Below the pieces are notes generated by a model, which ran no database searches, was not told the DNA's origin, and was given only the letters and a program-made list of their open reading frames with translations. Of a stretch of 17,348 nt of DNA, positions 6,708 to 12,919 are shown in pieces. Position numbers and translations under genes: made by a program. The stretch's first letter is position 1. Each line of letters starts with the position of its first letter. This DNA is from Ruminococcaceae bacterium UBA3220 (lineage in GTDB: Bacteria > Bacillota > Clostridia > Oscillospirales > Acutalibacteraceae), in the NCBI GenBank assembly GCA_002363095.1, contig DEWC01000034.1:1-17348 (forward strand), written 5' to 3'.

Positions 6708-7618
6708 ACCTTGTTGTTTTTACAATCCTTAATAAATTCCTTGAAATAATCGGGCAAATCGCTTTCAAACTCCATTTTTTGCCCGTTCGGATGCGTAAAC
6801 CCGAGTTTTTTTGCGTGCAAACACTGTCCGCCGAGTTTTTTAATAACCTTTTTCGGTCCGTAAACCTCGTCTCCGGCAACCGGATGCCCGATATACGCCA
6901 TATGAACCCTTATCTGGTGGGTCCTCCCGGTCAACAGTTTCAGTCTTATGTGCGTAAAACTGCCGAAACGCTCCAAAACGGTAAAGTATGTAACAGCGTC
7001 CCGACTGTTTTTTTCGGTTACCGCCATTTCCTTGCGCCTTATAGGATGTCTTCCTATCGGGGCGTCAATTTTTCCGCTGTCTTCCTTAATATTCCCGTAA
7101 ACCACCGCTTCGTACTCACGGTCAAAACTGTGCTCTTTTATCTGATTTGCGAGAAAAATGTGGGCACGGTCGTTTTTTGCTATCATTAAAAGTCCGCTCG
7201 TGTTCTTGTCGATACGGTGTACTATTCCCGGTCTTAAAACTCCGTTTATGCCCGAAAGCGAACTGCCGCAATGAAACATTACGGCATTAACGAGCGTACC
7301 GCTCGCATTTCCGGCGGCGGGGTGCACAACCATACCCTTCGGTTTGTTCACGACCATCAAATCTTGGTCCTCGTAAACAATTTCGAGAGGGATATTTTCG
7401 GGCTTTGCGGAATACTCAACCGGGTCGTCTATATCAATTTTTATAACATCGCCGCATTTAAGCTTTTGCTTTTTGTTTGCCGGGTTACCGTTTACAAAAA
7501 CCCGTCCTTCCTCACAAAGTTTCGTCGCTCTTGAACGGCTAAGGTCGGTCGTATCGGCAATATACCCGTCAAGCCGACGGCTTATGTCTTCGGCGAAGGT
7601 AATCTCAACTGTCTTCAT
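6704..7618 (-). CDS. RluA/RluD-family 23S rRNA pseudouridine synthase
   Basis: A 304-residue protein with an N-terminal S4 RNA-binding domain (about 12-65) and a RluA-type catalytic domain. The catalytic aspartate is D137 in HRIDKNTSG (134-142), and GRTHQIRVH at 231-239 is the other family signature. These enzymes isomerise uridines in 23S rRNA; with the S4 domain and this length it resembles RluD or Bacillus YlyB more than tRNA-modifying RluA. Exact target sites cannot be told from sequence. It overlaps the lspA end by 14 bases and lacks a good ribosome binding site, so translational coupling is likely. The lspA-rluD (ylyB) order is the same as in Bacillus, which supports the call. Confidence 0.93.
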   Translation of the reverse strand: MKTVEITFAEDISRRLDGYIADTTDLSRSRATKLCEEGRVFVNGNPANKKQKLKCGDVIKIDIDDPVEYSAKPENIPLEIVYEDQDLMVVNKPKGMVVHPAAGNASGTLVNAVMFHCGSSLSGINGVLRPGIVHRIDKNTSGLLMIAKNDRAHIFLANQIKEHSFDREYEAVVYGNIKEDSGKIDAPIGRHPIRRKEMAVTEKNSRDAVTYFTVLERFGSFTHIRLKLLTGRTHQIRVHMAYIGHPVAGDEVYGPKKVIKKLGGQCLHAKKLGFTHPNGQKMEFESDLPDYFKEFIKDCKNNKV

Positions 7619-8126
7619 TTAGGTCGGTTAAGTCCTTTTTTGCGCTTCGTTGCTTTTTGTAGTCTTTAACGGCGTCGATTATAAAGTATACTATCATCAG
7701 CGCCGCCCCTAAAACGATTGCGCAATCGGCAATGTTAAATGTCGGAAAGGATTTCCAAAACTCAAAATGCAAAAAGTCAACAACCTTTCCGCCTTTGAAA
7801 ACGCGGTCTATCATATTTCCGACACCGCCTCCCAAAACAAATGTAGCCGCCCAAAAAAGCAGTTTGTTGCCCGCGCCGTATTTAAGCAAAAGGGCGATAA
7901 TAACAACCGTTACGACAAGGGTTATCGAAATTAAAATCCATGTGTAGTCGCTGAGCATTCCCCATGCCGCGCCGGTGTTTTCGATAAGATTGAATTCAAG
8001 AAAGCCCTTTATAAACGGGGTTGGCGGTGCGCCGTTTACAAGTTTTGCCACCGCTATGCTTTTTGTATATTGGTCAATTCCGACAATTCCGCCGGCAACA
8101 ATAATCGCTAAGATATATGAAATCAT
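7605..8126 (-). CDS. lspA: Lipoprotein signal peptidase (signal peptidase II)
   Basis: A 173-residue integral membrane aspartyl protease with four hydrophobic segments at about 3-20, 64-82, 90-107 and 133-152. The catalytic pair is D107 in GNMIDR and D134 in FNIADC, and DQYTK near the N-terminus is also conserved. It removes the signal peptide from prolipoproteins after Lgt has lipidated the cysteine. The C-terminal tail from about 155 is charged and cytoplasmic, somewhat longer than in E. coli. GAGGAT about nine bases before the ATG is the ribosome binding site, in a 31-base gap after divIVA that also holds a short inverted repeat. In Bacillus lspA follows divIVA-ileS; here ileS is missing and divIVA is the direct neighbour. 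Confidence 0.96.
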   Translation of the reverse strand: MISYILAIIVAGGIVGIDQYTKSIAVAKLVNGAPPTPFIKGFLEFNLIENTGAAWGMLSDYTWILISITLVVTVVIIALLLKYGAGNKLLFWAATFVLGGGVGNMIDRVFKGGKVVDFLHFEFWKSFPTFNIADCAIVLGAALMIVYFIIDAVKDYKKQRSAKKDLTDLNEDS

Positions 8127-8145
8127 TACTGTTTACATCCTCAAA

Positions 8146-8170
8146 ACCGGCTTCTTTTTACTCTGCCGGT
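8146..8170 (-). repeat. Short inverted repeat between divIVA and lspA
   Basis: ACCGGC (8146-8151) and GCCGGT (8165-8170) form a six-pair stem with a 13-base loop. On the minus strand the stem is followed by only four T. It overlaps the divIVA stop codon. It could be a weak attenuator or RNA processing site that lowers lspA expression relative to divIVA, or chance. It is too short to call a terminator. Confidence 0.3.
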
Positions 8171-8871
8171 GTTTCTTCTGTTTGGTTCCCGTCCGCTTCG
8201 GGGGCGTCGACCGCTTCGGCGAATTCTTCCGACTTAGACACAATATCATTCTTGTCCGAAACATTTTCGTTCACAAGGGTCGCCGCTTTCTGAGGGTCAA
8301 GTTCGGTTGTAGCAGGCATTTTTGCCAACAACTGCAAATGCTCCTTGTATTTTTCGGTGATTTCGTTCTTGAAGGAATTCATTTCGTTCTTTATCGCGTT
8401 GTAAAGGTCCTGCTGTTTCCTTACCGTTGCGTTGGTCGCCTGTTCAATAAGAGCCTTCTTTTCTTCCGCCTTTTTTATCATCTCGGCGATGTCTTCTTCA
8501 AGACGGGATTTCTTTTCAAGCGCGCGAGCGTCAAGTTCATCGGTTATGATTTTGCCTTTTTCGGCAATTTGGTCAACGTTTTTTTGTGCCGCGGCAACAA
8601 TTTCCGCCGATTTCGTTTTTGCTTCCGCAACGATTTGGTCGGCAAGATTTTGCGCGCTGATTAAAACATTCTGTATGCTGCCCTTCGATTTTTCCAATTC
8701 ATCAATTTGCTTTTGAAGTTCACGGATTTTTTCGTCCTTTTGGGCAACGGTTCTTTCGATTCGTTCGTAGTCCGCCTCAATGTTGTCAAGGAAAACGTCA
8801 ACTTCGTCCTTTTTATAACCGCCCATAGCGCTCGAAAAGGCAACATTCTTAATGTCCTGAGATGTAAGCAT
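8158..8871 (-). CDS. divIVA: DivIVA-family cell division/polarity protein
   Basis: A 237-residue DivIVA-type protein. Residues 1-55 form the conserved membrane-targeting head (MLTSQDIKNVAF, GGYKKDEVDVFLDNI, ADYERI). A long coiled coil rich in E, K and A runs from about 40 to 185, and the tail from about 200 is acidic. DivIVA proteins sense negative membrane curvature at septa and poles and recruit division or chromosome-anchoring partners. In Bacillus the pair F17-R18 at the tip of the head contacts the membrane; the equivalent positions here are M16-G17, so the arginine is absent. A strong AGGAGG lies eight bases before the ATG, 12 bases after ylmH. Proximity to sepF, ylmH and yggS is the classic ylm cluster and supports a division role. 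GpsB is a shorter alternative and does not fit the length. Confidence 0.95.
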   Translation of the reverse strand: MLTSQDIKNVAFSSAMGGYKKDEVDVFLDNIEADYERIERTVAQKDEKIRELQKQIDELEKSKGSIQNVLISAQNLADQIVAEAKTKSAEIVAAAQKNVDQIAEKGKIITDELDARALEKKSRLEEDIAEMIKKAEEKKALIEQATNATVRKQQDLYNAIKNEMNSFKNEITEKYKEHLQLLAKMPATTELDPQKAATLVNENVSDKNDIVSKSEEFAEAVDAPEADGNQTEETPAE

Positions 8872-8883
8872 AACAAAATCCTC

Positions 8884-9618
8884 CTAAATATATTTATCGT
8901 AAATAAGTACGGTTCTTCCCTTTTTGGAAACGCCGTCAATCGATTTTATGACAAATCTGCCTTTCTTTCTGACAGAAAGGATATCCCCCGCGCCGATCTT
9001 ATGCGTAGCTTTGTCAACAACCGAAGAATTAACAGCGACAAGGTCTTTTCCGATATACCCGGCTGCTTCTTTCCTCGAAACACCGCACACCGAAGCGACA
9101 ACGCAGTCAAGCCTTAACGACGCCACCGTGTCGGACAGTTCTTTCTTTGAGTTCACGCCGGGAAGAGGCTCCTCAAAGCCCTTTTGGAGTTTTACTCCAA
9201 CCTTGCCTATCTTGCATATCTGCGAAAGAACAAACTTTGCCGCAGAAGGCTCGAGGAAAGCGACCGCCCTGCCGGGCTCTACAAGTATGTCGCCTATTTT
9301 GCTCCGGTCAAGCCCGAGCCCGGTTATCGCGCCCAAAAAATCCCGGTGAGAAAGCGCGTCTTGCTTGCGGAAAGAGAGAGAAACCGGAACAATCGGGAAA
9401 CACTCTGACGAACATCCCTCGGGCAAAAAGCCCGCCTGCGTTCTTTGCGCGCCCTCGTATCCACCGAAAAAAACGGCTGTTTTTTTAAGTGAAGCGAGAT
9501 GCTGTTTAACAATCTGCGCCTGCTTTTCGGAAAGAAAATCCGAAAACTTAGGCGCCCCGGTTCTGTCGCAAAGTCTTATAAGGTCGTCAACCCTTGCGAC
9601 AAGCAGTTTTTGTTCCAT
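8884..9618 (-). CDS. ylmH: YlmH family S4-domain RNA-binding protein
   Basis: A 244-residue protein from the ATG at 9618. The middle carries the YlmH signature LSHRDFLGAITGLGLDRSKIG (start near residue 90) followed by GDILV. The S4 RNA-binding domain occupies about 168-230 (LDCVVASVCGVSRKEAAGYI and onward). YlmH binds RNA; recent work in Bacillus-type bacteria links it to rescue of stalled large ribosomal subunits alongside RqcH-type quality control, while older work linked it to division through its operon position. The ATG overlaps the sepF stop as TGATG; a TTG one codon upstream is possible but less likely. There is no good ribosome binding site, so translation is probably coupled to sepF. 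The ylmG gene that usually separates sepF and ylmH is missing. Confidence 0.93.
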   Translation of the reverse strand: MEQKLLVARVDDLIRLCDRTGAPKFSDFLSEKQAQIVKQHLASLKKTAVFFGGYEGAQRTQAGFLPEGCSSECFPIVPVSLSFRKQDALSHRDFLGAITGLGLDRSKIGDILVEPGRAVAFLEPSAAKFVLSQICKIGKVGVKLQKGFEEPLPGVNSKKELSDTVASLRLDCVVASVCGVSRKEAAGYIGKDLVAVNSSVVDKATHKIGAGDILSVRKKGRFVIKSIDGVSKKGRTVLIYDKYI

Positions 9619-10067
9619 CAAAGGTACATTTTTGTTTCGTCAAACTCGTCAAGCATCAATTCTCCCATAACATCAACATTGCGGGCAACTATAATGAATG
9701 TGCTTGCGGCGACTTTTCTCATATTTCCCTGATTTGCATACGCAACGCCGCTCAAAAAGTCAACAATTCTTCTTGATTCATCGCGATTGGCAATTTCAAG
9801 ATTGAGAATAACGGTTTTGCCTTCGTTAAGATGGTCGGCTATTGCCTTAACATCATCAAACCTTTCCGGCTTTACGATTACAACCTGCATAGAACCGCGC
9901 CCTGTCTGGGGAGCGTTTTTGGATTTGATAATTCTCGGAGACTCTTTTTTGGCAACCGGCTCTTCCGAAGCGTTCTCAAAAGAGGATTCGGTATCTTCGT
10001 AATCCTCATCGTATTCGTCGCCCTCCGGAATTGCCATAATTCCTTTGATTTTGTCAATAAGTCCCAT
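9618..10067 (-). CDS. sepF: Cell division protein SepF
   Basis: A 149-residue protein with the three-part SepF layout. The amphipathic membrane-binding helix is at the N-terminus (MGLIDKIKGIMAI), an acidic disordered linker follows at about 15-50, and the SepF core runs from about 59 to 147. The core includes MQVVIVKPERFDDVKAIAD, then GKTVILNLE and RRIVDFLSG. SepF polymerises into arcs, binds the FtsZ C-terminal tail and tethers the Z ring to the membrane together with or instead of FtsA. AAAGGAG sits seven bases before the ATG, at the end of yggS, and two bases separate the genes. The stop overlaps the ylmH start. The yggS-sepF-ylmH-divIVA order is widespread in Bacillota. Confidence 0.96.
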   Translation of the reverse strand: MGLIDKIKGIMAIPEGDEYDEDYEDTESSFENASEEPVAKKESPRIIKSKNAPQTGRGSMQVVIVKPERFDDVKAIADHLNEGKTVILNLEIANRDESRRIVDFLSGVAYANQGNMRKVAASTFIIVARNVDVMGELMLDEFDETKMYL

Positions 10068-10069
10068 AA

Positions 10070-10798
10070 TTAAACTCCTTTTCCTGTTTTTGTATAATCT
10101 CTCTTGCCAAAAAGGGCAGTGCCGAGACGGACCATATTCGCTCCGTTTTTAATCGCGGTCATATAATCGTCCGACATTCCCATCGACAAAATTTCCATAC
10201 TACTATTATCTATTTTTTTTGCGCCGATGTCAATAAACAGTTTTCTCATTCTTATAAAATATTTTTCGTTTTCCTCAGGTTTGTCGCAAATCGGCGGTAT
10301 CGCCATAAGACCTTTTATCCTGATGCCCTCGAATTTTGAGATTTCGACAAGCTTTTCGCACACCTCGTCGGGCGCAAATCCCGACTTGCTCTCTTCACCC
10401 GCGATATTTATTTCAAGCAAAATATCGGTAACTTTGCCGAGTTTAAGCGAAACCTTCGATATTTCCTTTGCAAGGTGAACCGAATCAACCGAATGAATAA
10501 GCTCGACATAAGGCACTATATCTTTAACCTTGTTGGTTTGAAGATGACCGATAAAATGCTTGTGGCAGGGGGCATACTCCTCGCGTTTTGACAAAAACTC
10601 CTGCACGCGGTTTTCTCCGATATATTCTATACCGCTTTTAATTGCGTGATTTATCGTTTCAACATCGACCGTTTTGGTTGCCGCCAAAAGGGTAATATCC
10701 TCATATTTTTTCCCTGCCGACTCGGCGGCGGCTTTAATGTTCTTTTTTATCTCTGAATAGTTCCGGTCAAAAATCTCAACCGATGATTTTTCCTTCAT
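10070..10798 (-). CDS. yggS: YggS family pyridoxal phosphate homeostasis protein (YlmE)
   Basis: A 242-residue PLP-binding protein shaped like the N-terminal barrel of alanine racemase. The PLP lysine is K42 in LLAATKTV. Other family motifs are IGENRVQEF (60-68), HFIGHLQTNK (81-90), LSMGMSDDY (204-212) and VRLGTALFG (223-231), the last binding the cofactor phosphate. It has no known catalytic activity; family members buffer PLP and affect amino acid and keto acid pools when lost. In Bacillus it is ylmE, first of the ylm genes ahead of sepF. The start overlaps the HlyD-like gene by 23 bases, indicating coupling. The next gene, sepF, begins two bases after its stop. Confidence 0.95.
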   Translation of the reverse strand: MKEKSSVEIFDRNYSEIKKNIKAAAESAGKKYEDITLLAATKTVDVETINHAIKSGIEYIGENRVQEFLSKREEYAPCHKHFIGHLQTNKVKDIVPYVELIHSVDSVHLAKEISKVSLKLGKVTDILLEINIAGEESKSGFAPDEVCEKLVEISKFEGIRIKGLMAIPPICDKPEENEKYFIRMRKLFIDIGAKKIDNSSMEILSMGMSDDYMTAIKNGANMVRLGTALFGKRDYTKTGKGV

Positions 10799-11984
10799 AC
10801 AAATTCTTTCCCTTCACAACAACTTCGTCATATAACCTCAGCACCGTTTTGTTGTCTGTTTTTTCCTGCTTACAGATAACAAAATCGTCGGTGCTGTAAA
10901 TAACGTCAACCTTTACGAATTTAAGAGACATTCCCGAAACGACATACACTCCGCTGTTGCCGTCTACGACCCTTAGCGCCCTTCGGCTGAGTTTAAGTCC
11001 CTTGTACTCCTTGCTTACTATGCCGACATCGACGGTTCTTATGCTTGCGAGTTCCTTGTTCATTTGAAGGCAGGACATAATAACTACCGCTTTTCCCGAT
11101 TTTGAGGAAACATTGATTTTTTTAACCTTTACCGGTATCTGGGAGTTGTCCTTGATTTTAAGTTTTATCAGGAGTTCGTCGTCAACCTTGTATTTTGAAG
11201 CCTCCCCGATTGAAACGCTTACCGCAAAACACCAGTCGTCATCCGACACGATTTTCCCCACTGCATTGCCTTCGGTTTTTTCGGGTTTCAATTCGCTCAG
11301 TTTTTCGGGCGTAACTTCGTCAAGTTTCTCGGTAGTCAAAACATTCTCCAGCCCGTCAACCGAGGAAATATAGTATCCCGAAGACTCTGAGCGCAGGCTT
11401 GCAACCGGGGAAGGCAGATTGGAGGAAAGTTTTTCCCGTTCCGCCTTCAACGCCTCTAACTGTCCCGAAAAGTCGGTTGTTTCGCCCGTAACAAACTGCA
11501 TCCGGTTAATCGAAAACAAAAGGTCCTTTTCGTATTCGTCGGCGCCGAAATAATCTCCGGTCGAAGCGATTTTCACAAAGTTGTTAATCGAATCGACAAC
11601 ATCCTGCTTTATAAGAGAAATATCTGCGGCGGATGTGTCGTTGTAGCCTGTGATTTCTTCCAGGTCGCTTATTCTTTCGTTAAGACTGTCAAGTTTACTT
11701 ACCGCAAGAGAGTCGGCGTCACTTCCGTAAATATCGGCAAGAACGCCGTTCTTGGCAATCCTCGCTCCGTTTTGAATACAAAAATGATGCGAACCGGCAG
11801 TGTTTGACAAAACAACCGTTTCATTGCGGATAACGGTCGCCTTGGCGGTTATGCCTTCGTCCGCGACGTAATATTCGGCGGATTCGGTTGTAATCGGAGA
11901 ATAAAAAGAAAAGTAAAGTTGGTGTCCGATAAAAACAACGGCAAAAGCAATAACGATAATCTTTAAAACACGGCCTTTTTTCAC
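10776..11984 (-). CDS. HlyD-like single-pass membrane protein, function unknown
   Basis: A 402-residue protein from a GTG at 11984. One membrane segment lies at about residues 7-23 (LKIIVIAFAVVFIGHQLYF) and the rest would be outside the cell. The extracellular part resembles a membrane-fusion adaptor: a beta-rich segment (about 38-90, with VADEGITAKATVIRNE), a charged helical stretch (95-190), and further beta-rich parts including SGYYISSVDGLE (202-213). This is the layout of HlyD/MFP-type proteins, but no ABC permease, RND or outer-membrane partner is encoded nearby. The GTG overlaps the miaA stop as GTGA, and AAAGGAGG lies eight bases upstream. An ATG at 12056 would add 24 polar residues ahead of the membrane segment and lies inside miaA, so it is unlikely. 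I infer a role at the envelope connected with division from the neighbours only; HlyD-type annotation would be the usual database label. Confidence 0.7.
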   Translation of the reverse strand: MKKGRVLKIIVIAFAVVFIGHQLYFSFYSPITTESAEYYVADEGITAKATVIRNETVVLSNTAGSHHFCIQNGARIAKNGVLADIYGSDADSLAVSKLDSLNERISDLEEITGYNDTSAADISLIKQDVVDSINNFVKIASTGDYFGADEYEKDLLFSINRMQFVTGETTDFSGQLEALKAEREKLSSNLPSPVASLRSESSGYYISSVDGLENVLTTEKLDEVTPEKLSELKPEKTEGNAVGKIVSDDDWCFAVSVSIGEASKYKVDDELLIKLKIKDNSQIPVKVKKINVSSKSGKAVVIMSCLQMNKELASIRTVDVGIVSKEYKGLKLSRRALRVVDGNSGVYVVSGMSLKFVKVDVIYSTDDFVICKQEKTDNKTVLRLYDEVVVKGKNLYEGKIIG

Positions 11985-12919
11985 ATCATTCGCCTCCTTT
12001 TGAGTATCTGTGCGGCTTCCGATAAAACATCTTCGGTTTTGTCGGGATAAATCCACTCGATACTGTCGTTTCGGTTAAACCAGGTGAGCTGCCTTTTTGC
12101 GTATCTTCTTGTCTGCATTTTCAGGCGTTCGGTTGCCTCGCTTAAAGAGATTTCACCCTCAAAATACGGAAAAAACTCTTTGTGGCCTATTGCCGCAAAT
12201 CCGCCCGACGCCTGTCCTTTTTTCAGAAAAGCCTTTTTTGCCTCGTCCAAAAGTCCGTTTTCAAGCATTACATCTACCCTTTTGTTGATTTTGTCATAAA
12301 GCTTTTGGCGGTCAGCGTAATTAAGCCCGATTATAACAAAATCATAAGGGGACTCGACTTTTCTTGAGTTTTCATACTGCTCGGTAACGGTAATATCGGC
12401 GTTATAATAGAGCTCAAATGCTCTTATAATCCGCTTTTTGTCGTTCGGCGAAATGCGTTCGGCGGCGGTCTTGTCGATTTTTTTAAGTTTTAAGAGCATC
12501 TTTTCGCCACCGAGAGAATCGTACTCTTTTTCAAGTTTTTTTCGCGTTTCGGGGTCCGGTTTTTGGGGTGTGTAAACAATGTTATTTATAACCGCGTCAA
12601 TATAAAGCCCCGTTCCGCCTACGATAATCGGCGTCTTTTTCCGGTTTAATATGTCCTCGATTTTTTCGGTTGCAAGTTCCTTATATCTTGCCACCGTTTG
12701 CTGGTCTTCGGGCTCGCAAAACTCCATAAGGTGGTGTTTTACGCCCTGCTTTTCATCCTCTGTCGGAACGGCGGAGGCTATCGGCATACCTTTGTAAACC
12801 TGCATGGAATCGGCGGATATTATCTCGCCGTCAAGCATTTTTGCCAGCTTAACCCCAAGCGCCGTTTTCCCGCTTGCGGTAGGTCCCACAATGCAAACTA
12901 CCTTCGGTTTTTGGGTCAT
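11981..12919 (-). CDS. miaA: tRNA dimethylallyltransferase MiaA
   Basis: A 312-residue P-loop enzyme. Walker A is GPTASGKT (12-19); SADSMQVYKGM (35-45) includes the aspartate that contacts the tRNA adenine; GGTGLYI is at 101-107; and the C-terminal tRNA-binding segment is QTRRYAKRQLTWF near 280-292. MiaA transfers an isopentenyl group to A37 of tRNAs reading UNN codons, improving decoding accuracy. The ATG overlaps the mutL stop as ATGA, and the stop overlaps the GTG of the next gene. The mutS-mutL-miaA order is common; hfq, which often follows miaA, is absent here. The strong ribosome binding site at the end of miaA (11993-12000) belongs to the next gene. Confidence 0.97.
   Translation of the reverse strand: MTQKPKVVCIVGPTASGKTALGVKLAKMLDGEIISADSMQVYKGMPIASAVPTEDEKQGVKHHLMEFCEPEDQQTVARYKELATEKIEDILNRKKTPIIVGGTGLYIDAVINNIVYTPQKPDPETRKKLEKEYDSLGGEKMLLKLKKIDKTAAERISPNDKKRIIRAFELYYNADITVTEQYENSRKVESPYDFVIIGLNYADRQKLYDKINKRVDVMLENGLLDEAKKAFLKKGQASGGFAAIGHKEFFPYFEGEISLSEATERLKMQTRRYAKRQLTWFNRNDSIEWIYPDKTEDVLSEAAQILKRRRMM
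11993..12000 (-). promoter_or_regulatory. Ribosome binding site that sets the GTG start of the HlyD-like gene
   Basis: The minus strand reads AAAGGAGG within the last codons of miaA, eight bases before the GTG at 11984. It decides against the longer ATG form starting at 12056. Confidence 0.75.

Noticed and set aside
7975..8664. A 229-codon open frame on the plus strand opposite lspA and divIVA
   Set aside because: It is antisense to two well-conserved genes, is rich in F, R, L and V as expected from reversing a lysine- and glutamate-rich coiled coil, has no ribosome binding site and resembles no family I know.
11985..12056. Upstream ATG extension of the HlyD-like protein
   Set aside because: It lies inside the conserved 3' end of miaA, would place 24 polar residues before the membrane segment, and is bypassed by a strong ribosome binding site serving the GTG at 11984.
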